Origin: Paenarthrobacter aurescens
GTDB lineage: Bacteria > Actinomycetota > Actinomycetes > Actinomycetales > Micrococcaceae
Reading direction: 5' to 3'
DNA length: 64,000 bases
Assembly (NCBI RefSeq): GCF_025421775.1
Contig: NZ_JAOEFX010000011.1
Span: forward strand, 124,001-188,000
Within the stretch, counting starts at the first letter, position 1. Each line of letters opens with the position of its first letter. A model generated the notes under the pieces. The model was not told where the DNA came from and searched no databases. It saw only the letters and a list, made by a program, of their open reading frames with translations. Both the position numbers and the translations under genes were made by a program. This document shows, piece after piece, positions 34,467 through 43,572 of this stretch.

Positions 34467-36440
34467 GTGCTGACAATTTTGAATGCCGCGAAGCGGGTGT
34501 TGGTGGGCCGTCCAGTCCGGAATGACCGCCTGTCCCACACCTTGTTGCCCAAACGCATCGCTTTGCCGATCTTCGCCTCGGACGCCCTGTCTTCTGTGGC
34601 CTATGCTCCTGACGAAATCCTGCTGACACTGGCTCTCGCCGGTGTCAGCGCTGTGGCGTTTTCACCGCTTGTAGGCCTGGCTGTCATGGTGGTTTTGCTC
34701 ACAGTGGTGGCGTCCTACCGGCAGAATGTCCACGCCTATCCGTCCGGCGGTGGCGACTATGAGATTGCAAACGTCAACCTCGGCAAATACGCCGGACTCA
34801 CGGTGGCTTCTGCCCTGCTGGTGGACTACGTGCTCACGGTTGCTGTGTCCATGTCATCGGCCGCCACGTATCTCACTACAGCCATCCCGTCGTTGCATGG
34901 CCAGCAGGCACTGATCGCCACCGTGGGTGTCATCATCCTCGCGCTGGTAAACCTTCGGGGCGTCAAGGAAGCCGGGACGGTCTTCGCCATTCCGACGTAT
35001 ATCTTCATGGCCTCGATCCTCGGCATGACCGCGGTGGGCATCTTCCAGGCCGCCACGGGAACCTTGGGGGAGGCGCCGTCCGCCAATTTCACCATCGTCC
35101 CGGAGCCCGGATTTGATGAAGGCCTGGTGGGGCTCGCTGGGGCATTCCTGCTCCTCCGGGCCTTTTCCTCAGGGGCCGCCGCACTGACTGGTGTTGAAGC
35201 AATCAGTAACGGCGTGCCCAATTTCAAGAAGCCGAAGAGCAAGAATGCGGCCACTACTTTGCTGCTGCTTGGTGTTATTGCCGCCTCCATGTTGGCGGGA
35301 ATCCTCTACTTGGCCAACGCCACCAAAGTGCACATCGTCCTGGACCCCGCCCGGGAGTTCCTGGTAGACGGCAAGCCCCTTCCGGAGGGGTATATCCAGA
35401 CTCCAGCCATCAGTCAGATTGCCGACACAATCTTCGGGTCCGGCTCCATCCTTTTCTACGTCGTGGTTGCTGCCACGGGCGTCATCCTGGTGTTCGCTTC
35501 CAATACGGCCTTCAACGGTTTCCCGGTCCTGGGTTCCATCCTCGCCCAGGATGGCTACCTTCCCCGTCAACTCCGTACCCGCGGCGACCGGCTCGCTTTC
35601 AGCAACGGCGTCCTGGCACTGGCCGCCGGCGCCCTTGTCCTGATCCTCGCGTTCAACGCAGACGTGACCAAGCTGATCCAGCTCTACATCGTGGGCGTCT
35701 TTATTTCGTTCACGGCCAGCCAGCTCGGCATGATCCGGCACTGGGGACGCGAACTGAAACTGGCCAGGGACAAGACTGTCCGCCGCCGGATCATCAAGTC
35801 GCGCACCATCAATATGCTGGGTTTCGGGATGACCGCCCTGGTCCTCGTTATCGTCCTTGTCACCAAGTTTGAGCAGGGAGCCTGGATAGCCCTGCTGGCC
35901 ATGTTCGTGCTCTTCCTCATTATGTGGAGCATCCGGGCCCACTATGACAACGTGGCCAAGGAGCTTGCCGTGGATGAGGACTCCTCTCCGCGTGCACTCC
36001 CCACCAGGGTCCATGCGGTTCTGCTGGTGTCACATGTACGCAAGCCGGTCCTGCGGGCACTGGCATATGCGCGGGCATCGCGGCCTTCACGCCTGGATGC
36101 AGTGACCGTGGACATCAGTTCCGAAGAGACAGCCCAGACCGTCCACGATTGGGAGAAACTGGAGATTCCCGTTCCCCTGACCGTGTTGGCCAGCCCCTAC
36201 CGCGAGACCGTAACCCCCATCATGGACTACATCAAGAACATGCGCCGTGACTCACCCCGTGACCTCATCGTGGTCTACATCCCCGAATACGTGGTGGGCA
36301 AATGGTGGGAACAGCTGGTCCATAACCAGACAGCACTCAGAATCAAGACGAGGCTCCACTTTGAACCTGGAGTCATGGTTGCCAGCGTTCCGTGGCAGCT
36401 GAAATCGTCCGAAGAAGCAAAGGCACTGCAGGATACCTAA
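34467..36440 (+). CDS. KimA/YdaO-like APC-superfamily potassium transporter
   Basis: A 657-residue transporter with about 12 membrane segments and a roughly 160-residue cytoplasmic C-terminal domain with a universal-stress-protein-like fold. It matches Bacillus subtilis KimA, a high-affinity K+/H+ symporter: FASDALSSVAYAPDEI, SYRQNVHAYPSGGGDY, VDYVLTVAVS and AFSSGAAALTGVEAISN all have close counterparts. Asp39, Tyr46, Tyr121, Thr124 and Ser128 fall where I recall KimA having K+ pathway residues (offset of three). Generic databases may call it an APC amino acid permease. The divergent TrkA pair supports potassium. The next gene starts directly after its stop. Confidence 0.8.
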   Translation: MLTILNAAKRVLVGRPVRNDRLSHTLLPKRIALPIFASDALSSVAYAPDEILLTLALAGVSAVAFSPLVGLAVMVVLLTVVASYRQNVHAYPSGGGDYEIANVNLGKYAGLTVASALLVDYVLTVAVSMSSAATYLTTAIPSLHGQQALIATVGVIILALVNLRGVKEAGTVFAIPTYIFMASILGMTAVGIFQAATGTLGEAPSANFTIVPEPGFDEGLVGLAGAFLLLRAFSSGAAALTGVEAISNGVPNFKKPKSKNAATTLLLLGVIAASMLAGILYLANATKVHIVLDPAREFLVDGKPLPEGYIQTPAISQIADTIFGSGSILFYVVVAATGVILVFASNTAFNGFPVLGSILAQDGYLPRQLRTRGDRLAFSNGVLALAAGALVLILAFNADVTKLIQLYIVGVFISFTASQLGMIRHWGRELKLARDKTVRRRIIKSRTINMLGFGMTALVLVIVLVTKFEQGAWIALLAMFVLFLIMWSIRAHYDNVAKELAVDEDSSPRALPTRVHAVLLVSHVRKPVLRALAYARASRPSRLDAVTVDISSEETAQTVHDWEKLEIPVPLTVLASPYRETVTPIMDYIKNMRRDSPRDLIVVYIPEYVVGKWWEQLVHNQTALRIKTRLHFEPGVMVASVPWQLKSSEEAKALQDT

Positions 36441-37814
36441 ATGACCACCCACAGCAATTCCCCCCAAGCCGGACTCCCTGCCAGCGAAAACCAAGGTGGA
36501 GCCGGTACTGAACTTGTCGTGGACATTGGGCCCATCGCGCACGGCGGGCACTTCGTCACGCGGCACGAAGGGCGCGTCATCTTCGTCCGTCACGCCATCC
36601 CGGGGGAGAAAGCCCGCATCCGGTTGACCGACTCCGGTGACTCGTCGCGCTTCTGGCGCGCCGACGTCGTCGAGGTCCTTGAAGCCTCGCCTGACCGCGT
36701 TCCGCACTTTTGGAAGCCGGCGGACTCGTTGGCCGCCTGGGGCCGCGGCGGACCGCCCGTTGGCGGTGCGGAGCTGGGGCACATTTCGCTGCAGCGCCAA
36801 CGCGCGCTGAAGGGGGAGGTGCTGACCGAACAGCTCAAGCGGCTTGCGGGCCTGGACCTCACCACTGAGGTCGAAGCCGTGGGGGACAACCACGACGGCG
36901 GCCTCGGCTGGCGCACGCGCGCCGGCTTCGCCGTCACCACCAAGGGGCGCTTGGGCATGCATGCCCACCGTTCCGACGTCGTGCTTCCCATCAAGGAGAT
37001 GCCGCTGGCGCTTCCGGGCGTCAACGGGCTGAAGCTGTGGGACCTGGACCTGTCCGGCATCGCACGCGTGGAGGTCGCCGTGCCTGCCAACGGCTCCCGG
37101 CCCCTGATTCTGCTGGCCCCGGAAGAGTCCACAAGTCCGAAGAGACTGCACAGTATCCTTTCGCAGTTGCCCCACGACGTCTCGGTAGCGAGCTTTGATC
37201 CCAGCAAGGGCGAGGTCTTGCAGCTGCGGGGGAGGACCTGGGTCCAGGAAAGCGCGGCCGGCCATGAATACCGCGTGACAGGTGAGGGCTTCTGGCAAAT
37301 CCACAAGGATGCTCCGGACACGCTGGTTGGCGCTGTAACGGACTATCTTTCAGGCGGCGGGTACTTGCAACCCGGCGCCGCAGTTGCCGATCTCTACGCT
37401 GGCGCCGGGCTGTTTACGGCACCGTTGGCGGACGCCGTCGGAGTGACTGGCTCGGTGCTTTCGGTGGAGGGGGCGCCAGGCACCAGCCGCGACGCCCGCA
37501 AAAACCTGCATGGCCAACCGCAGGTGGAAATTGTCCAAGGGCGGGTGGAACGCGTACTTCACCAACGCGCCCGGAGTTTTGATTCCGTGGTGCTGGATCC
37601 GCCGCGCGCCGGAGCCGGCAAGGCCGTGGTCAAGCAATTGATGGCCACTGGTCCCCGGGCAATCGCCTATGTGTCCTGCGATCCCGCATCATTTGCGCGT
37701 GATCTGGGTTACTTCCATCAGGGCGGCTGGCGGCTGGAGTCGCTGCGTGCTTTCGATCTTTACCCCAACACCCACCACCTTGAAACCGTGGGCCTCATCG
37801 TCCCTTCCGCTTAG
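36441..37814 (+). CDS. TRAM-domain class I SAM-dependent RNA methyltransferase
   Basis: A 457-residue m5U-type RNA methyltransferase (RlmD/TrmA family). A TRAM RNA-binding domain spans about residues 20-80, the SAM-binding Rossmann domain contains GAAVADLYAGAGLFTAPL, and the catalytic region has LDPPRAGAGK and AYVSCDPASFARDL with the nucleophilic cysteine. The cluster of cysteines that binds a 4Fe-4S centre in E. coli RlmD is missing: the corresponding stretch reads GRGGPPVGGAELGHIS. The ATG directly abuts the transporter stop, so they are one transcript. The target base cannot be assigned. Confidence 0.86.
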   Translation: MTTHSNSPQAGLPASENQGGAGTELVVDIGPIAHGGHFVTRHEGRVIFVRHAIPGEKARIRLTDSGDSSRFWRADVVEVLEASPDRVPHFWKPADSLAAWGRGGPPVGGAELGHISLQRQRALKGEVLTEQLKRLAGLDLTTEVEAVGDNHDGGLGWRTRAGFAVTTKGRLGMHAHRSDVVLPIKEMPLALPGVNGLKLWDLDLSGIARVEVAVPANGSRPLILLAPEESTSPKRLHSILSQLPHDVSVASFDPSKGEVLQLRGRTWVQESAAGHEYRVTGEGFWQIHKDAPDTLVGAVTDYLSGGGYLQPGAAVADLYAGAGLFTAPLADAVGVTGSVLSVEGAPGTSRDARKNLHGQPQVEIVQGRVERVLHQRARSFDSVVLDPPRAGAGKAVVKQLMATGPRAIAYVSCDPASFARDLGYFHQGGWRLESLRAFDLYPNTHHLETVGLIVPSA

Positions 37815-37820
37815 CCACGG

Positions 37821-37855
37821 GTGCTGCCCGCCCGCTGTGGGGCGGCGGGCAGCAC
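37821..37855 (+). terminator. Hairpin terminator after the methyltransferase
   Basis: A perfect 12-bp GC-rich stem (GTGCTGCCCGCC with its complement, 11-nt loop) starting 6 nt after the stop codon; the trailing sequence has only TTT, so strength is uncertain. Confidence 0.65.
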
Positions 37856-37895
37856 TGGCTTTGGGCGGCAGCGTGCCACTCTTGGGATGTATGCC

Positions 37896-37912
37896 ACTAC
37901 GATGGGCGTAGT
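37896..37912. promoter_or_regulatory. Palindrome over a candidate acnA -10 box
   Basis: ACTACG-N5-CGTAGT has perfect 6-bp arms and contains TACGAT (37898-37903), a TANNNT -10 box. It would give an acnA leader of about 140 nt. The rest of 37913-38047 holds a small GC hairpin but no recognised riboswitch. Confidence 0.45.
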
Positions 37913-38047
37913 AGCCCCGCTCCGCAGGAATCAACCCCTCGGACCGGGGTGACCAAGAGAGATGCCGCCCGGCTAAGTAAGGTGCGCCTAACTGGCTAGC
38001 GGCCAACCACGCGACAAAGATGAAACTGTTGCGAGAGGAGTCCTGCC

Positions 38048-40855
38048 ATGAGCACTGTGGACAGCTTCGGTTCCAAAGGCGTACTGAATGTAGCCGGCAC
38101 CGATTATGAAATTTTCCGGTTGAACTCCGTAGAGGGCGCAGACAGCCTTCCGTTCAGCCTTAAGGTATTGCTTGAAAACCTCCTGCGGACTGAGGATGGC
38201 GCCAATATTACGGCGGACCATGTCCGCGCCCTGGCCGGTTGGGATCCCAACGCGGAACCCGACACGGAAATCCAGTTCACCCCGGCGCGAGTCATCATGC
38301 AGGACTTCACTGGTGTTCCCTGCGTCGTTGACCTCGCCACCATGCGTGAAGCCGTCAAGGAACTCGGTGGCGACCCCAAGCGCGTCAACCCGTTGGCACC
38401 TGCGGAAATGGTCATCGACCACTCCGTCCAGATCGACGCCTTCGGTAACTCCGGCGCGCTGGAGCGCAACATGGAGATCGAATACCAGCGCAATGGTGAG
38501 CGCTACCAGTTCCTTCGCTGGGGCCAGACCGCGTTCGACGACTTCAAGGTTGTCCCCCCGGGCACCGGCATCGTTCACCAGGTCAACATTGAGTACTTGG
38601 CACGCACCGTCATGACCCGTGAGGTAGACGGCGTTCTGCGTGCCTACCCCGACACCTGTGTTGGCACCGACTCGCACACCACCATGGTCAACGGCCTGGG
38701 CATCCTGGGTTGGGGCGTTGGCGGAATCGAAGCCGAGGCAGCCATGCTCGGCCAGCCCGTCTCCATGCTGATTCCCCGCGTTGTTGGCTTCAAGCTCAGC
38801 GGCAGCATCCCGGCCGGCGCCACCGCCACCGACGTGGTCCTGACCATCACCGAAATGCTGCGCAAGCACGGTGTTGTTGGCAAGTTCGTTGAGTTCTACG
38901 GTGAAGGCGTCGCTGCCGTGCCGCTGGCCAACCGCGCCACCATCGGCAACATGAGCCCGGAATTCGGTTCCACGGCTGCCATGTTCCCGATCGACGACGT
39001 GACCCTGGACTACCTGCGCCTGACCGGCCGTTCCCAGGAGAACGTGGCGTTGGTCGAGGCATACAGCAAGGAACAGGGCCTCTGGCACGATCCTTCCCGT
39101 GAACTGCGGTTCTCCGAGTTCCTTGAGCTGGACCTGTCCACGGTTGTTCCGTCCATTTCCGGCCCGAAGCGTCCGCAGGACCGCATCGAGCTCACGGATG
39201 CGAAGGAACAGTTCCGCAAGGACATCCACAACTACGTCTCCATTGAAGACGGCAGCGTGGACGAGGCCTTGGACGAGTCGTTCCCTGCTTCTGATTCGCC
39301 GTCCTTCACGCACGCCGACTCGCACACCACGGAGACCGCACGCGCTGCGTCGGCCGCCAACGGTGCGTACGGCCGCCCGTCGTCGCCGGTGCAGGTCAAG
39401 ACCGCCGACGGCCGCGAATTCGAGTTGGACCACGGCGCAGTGTCGATCGCATCGATCACGTCCTGCACCAACACGTCCAACCCCTCCGTCATGCTGGCTG
39501 CCGCCCTCCTGGCACGCAACGCCGTCGACAAGGGCCTCACCTCCAAGCCGTGGGTCAAGACTTCCGTAGCCCCCGGCTCCAAGGTCGTCACGGACTACTA
39601 CGAAAAGTCCGGCCTGACCCCGTACCTGGAGAAGCTCGGCTTCTACATTGTGGGTTACGGTTGCGCCACCTGCATCGGCAACTCCGGCCCGCTTGAGCCG
39701 GAAATTTCCGAGGCAATCCAGGCCAACGACCTCTCCGTGACGGCAGTCCTCTCGGGCAACCGCAACTTCGAAGGCCGTATCAACCCGGACGTGAAGATGA
39801 ACTACCTGGCGTCACCGCCCCTGGTCATCGCTTACGCCCTGGCAGGCACCATGGACTTCGACTTCGACGCCGACGCCCTGGGCACCGACTCCGAAGGCAA
39901 CGAGGTCTTCCTCAAGGACATCTGGCCGAACCCCATCGAGGTGCAGGAAGTCATTGACTCCTCCATCGATGAGGCCATGTTCGCCAAGGGCTACGAAGGC
40001 GTCTTCGACGGCGACGACCGCTGGAAGGCTCTCGACACGCCCGCCGGTGACACCTTCGCCTGGGCCGAGGATTCCACGTACGTCCGGAAGCCCCCATACT
40101 TCGAGGGCATGAAGGCACAGCCGGATCCCGTCAAGGACATCTCCGGAGCCCGCGTGCTCCTGAAGCTTGGCGATTCCGTCACCACGGACCACATCTCTCC
40201 GGCCGGTTCCTTCAAATCGGACACTCCTGCAGGCCAGTACCTCCTGGCCAACGGCGTGGAGCGCAAGGACTTCAACTCCTACGGTTCGCGCCGTGGCAAC
40301 CACGAAGTCATGATCCGCGGTACCTTCGCCAACATCCGCATCAAGAACCAGCTCCTGGACGGAGTCGAAGGTGGCTTCACCCGCGACTTCAGCCAGGAAG
40401 GTGCACCGCAGGCGTACGTCTACGACGCCGCCCAGAACTACCACGCCGCGGGAACGCCGCTGGTTGTCCTGGCGGGCAAGGAATACGGTTCCGGTTCGTC
40501 CCGTGACTGGGCAGCCAAGGGCACTGCACTTTTGGGTGTCAAGGCCGTCGTCGCCGAAAGCTACGAGCGTATCCACCGCTCCAACCTGATTGGCATGGGC
40601 GTCCTCCCGCTGCAGTACCCCGCGGGTGAGTCGGCAGCAACCCTGGGCCTGACCGGTACGGAAACGTTCGCAGTTGAAGGCGTCACCGAGCTGAACAACG
40701 GCACCACGCCGAAGACGCTCAAGGTGACGGCTACGGCAGAGGACGGTACCGTCAAGTCCTTCGACGCGGTTCTGCGCATCGATACCCCGGGTGAAGCGGA
40801 CTACTACCGCAACGGTGGCATCCTGCAGTACGTTCTGCGCCAGATCTCCGCATAG
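38048..40855 (+). CDS. acnA: Aconitate hydratase AcnA
   Basis: Interconverts citrate and isocitrate in the citric acid cycle. The 935-residue protein has the 4Fe-4S ligands in ITSCTNTSNPSVM and GCATCIGNSGP and the C-terminal swivel domain with GKEYGSGSSRDWAAKG. The linker near residues 395-455 carries an Ala/Ser/Asp-rich insert usual in actinobacterial AcnA. GAGAGGAG precedes the ATG by 8 nt. Unlike in Corynebacterium there is no acnR regulator next to it; dxs follows on its own promoter after a strong terminator. Confidence 0.96.
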   Translation: MSTVDSFGSKGVLNVAGTDYEIFRLNSVEGADSLPFSLKVLLENLLRTEDGANITADHVRALAGWDPNAEPDTEIQFTPARVIMQDFTGVPCVVDLATMREAVKELGGDPKRVNPLAPAEMVIDHSVQIDAFGNSGALERNMEIEYQRNGERYQFLRWGQTAFDDFKVVPPGTGIVHQVNIEYLARTVMTREVDGVLRAYPDTCVGTDSHTTMVNGLGILGWGVGGIEAEAAMLGQPVSMLIPRVVGFKLSGSIPAGATATDVVLTITEMLRKHGVVGKFVEFYGEGVAAVPLANRATIGNMSPEFGSTAAMFPIDDVTLDYLRLTGRSQENVALVEAYSKEQGLWHDPSRELRFSEFLELDLSTVVPSISGPKRPQDRIELTDAKEQFRKDIHNYVSIEDGSVDEALDESFPASDSPSFTHADSHTTETARAASAANGAYGRPSSPVQVKTADGREFELDHGAVSIASITSCTNTSNPSVMLAAALLARNAVDKGLTSKPWVKTSVAPGSKVVTDYYEKSGLTPYLEKLGFYIVGYGCATCIGNSGPLEPEISEAIQANDLSVTAVLSGNRNFEGRINPDVKMNYLASPPLVIAYALAGTMDFDFDADALGTDSEGNEVFLKDIWPNPIEVQEVIDSSIDEAMFAKGYEGVFDGDDRWKALDTPAGDTFAWAEDSTYVRKPPYFEGMKAQPDPVKDISGARVLLKLGDSVTTDHISPAGSFKSDTPAGQYLLANGVERKDFNSYGSRRGNHEVMIRGTFANIRIKNQLLDGVEGGFTRDFSQEGAPQAYVYDAAQNYHAAGTPLVVLAGKEYGSGSSRDWAAKGTALLGVKAVVAESYERIHRSNLIGMGVLPLQYPAGESAATLGLTGTETFAVEGVTELNNGTTPKTLKVTATAEDGTVKSFDAVLRIDTPGEADYYRNGGILQYVLRQISA

Positions 40856-40890
40856 CCAATCAGCCGGTTTCCGGTTGATTCAGATGCCAG

Positions 40891-40926
40891 ACAGCCCCGG
40901 CTGGTCGCCTGACCAGCCGGGGCTGT
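40891..40926 (+). terminator. Terminator after acnA
   Basis: A 16-bp perfect stem (ACAGCCCCGGCTGGTC and complement) with a 4-nt loop, 35 nt after the acnA stop. There is no long T-run, as is frequent in high-GC actinobacteria. Confidence 0.75.
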
Positions 40927-41032
40927 TGGCGTCCCGGGTCCCGCCGCGATGTGGATCATCGCGGTGGGAAACGCGCAGGCCCCGGGCACGCGCTAAAGTT
41001 AACGAGCACGTCATTCACCCTAAGGAGGGCCG

Positions 41033-43006
41033 TTGGGACTTTTGGAAACCGTCAAGGATCCACGGGACCTGGCCAAACTGTCCGGCACGGAGCTGGAACA
41101 ACTGGCTGGAGAAATCAGGGAATTCCTGATCACCAACGTAGCTGCAACGGGTGGACACCTGGGCCCGAACCTGGGCGTCGTTGAACTCACGCTGGCTGTC
41201 CATCGGATCTTTGAGTCCCCGCAGGACAGCATCGTCTTCGATACCGGGCACCAGTCCTATGTCCACAAGCTCCTCACGGGCCGCCAGGACTTCAGCACGC
41301 TTCGCCAGCAAGGGGGGCTCTCGGGATATCCGGATCGTGCTGAGTCCGCCCACGACATTGTGGAGAGCTCGCACGCGTCCTCCTCCTTGTCCTGGGCCGA
41401 TGGAATTTCCCGTGCACGCCAGCTGACCGGCGAGGGGGACCGGTTCGTCGTCGCCGTCGTTGGCGATGGCGCGCTGACAGGTGGCATGACGTGGGAAGCC
41501 ATCAATAACATTGCCGCTGACAAGCGGCGCCGTGTGGTCATTGTCGTCAATGACAACGGGCGATCCTACGCACCAACGGTGGGCGGTTTCGCCGACTATC
41601 TTGCCTCGCTGCGGCCCACCATCGACTCGCTGCGTACCGCCCCTGCCTACGAGGGCATGTTGGACTGGTGGAAGAAGAAGCTGCAGAACGGCGGCCCTGC
41701 CGGTCAGTTCACGTATAAGAGCCTGCACGCCATGAAAAAGGGCATCAAGGACTGGTGGGCCCCGCAGGGCATGTTCGAGGACCTCGGCATGAAGTACATC
41801 GGTCCCGTGGACGGACACAGCCTCCAAGCCATGGAAAATGCGCTGAACACCGCCAAAGCGTACGGCGGTCCGGTGATTGTGCACGCCATGACGGAGAAGG
41901 GCCACGGCTATGCTCCGGCCCTCGCCAATGAGGCGGACCAATTCCATGCGGTAGGAATCATCGACCCCGAAACGGGTGAGTCCACCGAAATGCCGGGGGC
42001 CAGGTCCTGGACCTCCGTGTTCGCGGAGGAGATCGCGGACATTGCCGATGAGCGGCCGGACATCGTGGGCATCACTGGCGCCATGCTCATCCCCGTAGGC
42101 TTGCACAAGTTTGCCGAACGGCACCCGGAACGCGTCATCGATGTCGGAATCGCAGAGCAGCACGCCCTGACGTCCGCTGCGGGCATGGCCTTCGGCGGAC
42201 TGCACCCCGTCGTCGCGGTGTACGCGACGTTCCTGAACCGGGCCTTTGACCAGCTCCTCATGGACGTGGCGCTGCATAAGGCGGGCGTCACCATAGTCCT
42301 GGACCGCGCGGGTGTGACCGGGCCTGATGGCCCCAGCCACCATGGCATGTGGGACATGGCCATGGTCCAGATCGTGCCGGGCCTTCACTTGGCGGCCCCC
42401 CGCGATGCCACCAGGCTCCGTGAGGAACTGCGGGAGGCAGTCGCCATCAATGATGCACCCACGGTGGTGAGGTTCTCCAAAGGCAGCGTCGGTTCTGAGG
42501 TGGACGCCATCGAGCGGCTCCACGACGGGGTGGATATCCTGGCGCGGCGCCCGGAAGGTTCCACCGAGAATGACGTCCTCATCGTCAGCGTCGGCGCAAT
42601 GTCGGAACTCGCACTCGATGTGGCCGGCCGCTTGGGTGCCCAAGGCATCAGCTCCACGGTGGTGGATCCCCGTTGGGTGCTTCCCGTCCGGAAGTCGATC
42701 ATCGCCCTTGCTGCCCGCCACCGCTTGGTGATCTGCATTGAGGACGGTGTGCGGGCAGGTGGCGTCGGATCCCGCATCCGGCAGGAGATGCGTGCCGCAG
42801 GTGTGGACACCGCCCTGAACGAGGTCGGTTTGCCCGTGGAGTTCCTGGTGCACGGCTCCCGAAGCCAGGTCCTGGAACGCGTGGGTCTTACTGCCCAGAA
42901 AATAACGCACGACGTCGTAGCGCAGGTTTTGGGGACAAAGGTCCCGTTCGCGAGGCCCCTCCCGGGCCAGGATCACCCCACCACCGGCAGTCTGCCCACG
43001 TTGTGA
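41033..43006 (+). CDS. dxs: 1-deoxy-D-xylulose-5-phosphate synthase
   Basis: First enzyme of the methylerythritol phosphate route to isoprenoids: condenses pyruvate and glyceraldehyde 3-phosphate using thiamine diphosphate. In the 657-residue protein the ThDP site is visible as VVGDGALTGGMTWEAINN, the catalytic glutamate lies in VDVGIAEQHALT, and DRAGVTGPDGPSHHG follows. The TTG start is set by AAGGAGGG 5 nt upstream. The TGA overlaps the GTG of the DUF402 gene, beginning a short operon of small proteins. Confidence 0.95.
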   Translation: MGLLETVKDPRDLAKLSGTELEQLAGEIREFLITNVAATGGHLGPNLGVVELTLAVHRIFESPQDSIVFDTGHQSYVHKLLTGRQDFSTLRQQGGLSGYPDRAESAHDIVESSHASSSLSWADGISRARQLTGEGDRFVVAVVGDGALTGGMTWEAINNIAADKRRRVVIVVNDNGRSYAPTVGGFADYLASLRPTIDSLRTAPAYEGMLDWWKKKLQNGGPAGQFTYKSLHAMKKGIKDWWAPQGMFEDLGMKYIGPVDGHSLQAMENALNTAKAYGGPVIVHAMTEKGHGYAPALANEADQFHAVGIIDPETGESTEMPGARSWTSVFAEEIADIADERPDIVGITGAMLIPVGLHKFAERHPERVIDVGIAEQHALTSAAGMAFGGLHPVVAVYATFLNRAFDQLLMDVALHKAGVTIVLDRAGVTGPDGPSHHGMWDMAMVQIVPGLHLAAPRDATRLREELREAVAINDAPTVVRFSKGSVGSEVDAIERLHDGVDILARRPEGSTENDVLIVSVGAMSELALDVAGRLGAQGISSTVVDPRWVLPVRKSIIALAARHRLVICIEDGVRAGGVGSRIRQEMRAAGVDTALNEVGLPVEFLVHGSRSQVLERVGLTAQKITHDVVAQVLGTKVPFARPLPGQDHPTTGSLPTL

Positions 43007-43572
43007 GGAATCTCCGCGGGCCGGGCTCACTGCAGCCCGGCGACCTCGTCGTGTCGAGGAACAGGAAATGGGACGGCAAAGCCCATTGGGTGGTGCCAGG
43101 ACGCTACCTTGGCGAAGACATCCACGGCTGGTGGATTTTCCAGGGTGCTGGGGAGTTTTGCTCCCGTCCGGGAGCGGCCTTCTACACTGCCTCGGATGCA
43201 ATCCTGCTGGTTCCGCGAACCGGCGAGTTCGTGGCCACGTTCTACGACGACAGTTACCCCGGGGACTTCCGTATCTACGTTGACCTCGCCACCGACCATG
43301 GGTGGAGCCCCATCAAGCCGGGCGTTATGGAGTTCCATATGATCGATATGGACTTGGATGTGATCCGCTCCACCAAGCATGGCGTCTTCGTGGACGATGA
43401 AGACGAGTTTGAGCAGCACCGGGTTGCCATGGGCTACCCGGACGAGACAGTGGACGCTATGCGCACAGAATGCGCGGCCCTTTTTGAGGCAGTAGTGGCC
43501 ATGGAAGCACCATTCGACGTCACCGGCGCCAACAGCACCAGTGCCGAATGGTTCAGGAAAGGACGAGCATGA
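43003..43572 (+). CDS. DUF402 domain-containing protein
   Basis: A 189-residue protein with the DUF402 core: KAHWVVPGRYLGEDIHGWWIFQG, FYDDSYPGDFRIYVDLAT and MDLDVI. Structurally known relatives are metal-dependent nucleoside di/triphosphate hydrolases (FomD, Ntdp type), and the Asp residues of FYDDSYPG and DMDLDVIR would be their metal ligands; activity here is inference. The GTG overlaps the dxs stop, and its own TGA overlaps the next ATG, so three genes are translationally coupled. Confidence 0.82.
   Translation: MRNLRGPGSLQPGDLVVSRNRKWDGKAHWVVPGRYLGEDIHGWWIFQGAGEFCSRPGAAFYTASDAILLVPRTGEFVATFYDDSYPGDFRIYVDLATDHGWSPIKPGVMEFHMIDMDLDVIRSTKHGVFVDDEDEFEQHRVAMGYPDETVDAMRTECAALFEAVVAMEAPFDVTGANSTSAEWFRKGRA

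Noticed and set aside
37972..37992. IdeR/DtxR-like box before acnA (TAAGGTGCGCCTAA)
   Set aside because: The AGG and CCT half-sites are 4 bp apart, whereas iron boxes need about 9 bp, so it does not fit the consensus.
41015..43201. 728-residue open frame opposite dxs
   Set aside because: The antisense product has no family features and dxs has all its catalytic motifs; it is a codon-bias shadow.
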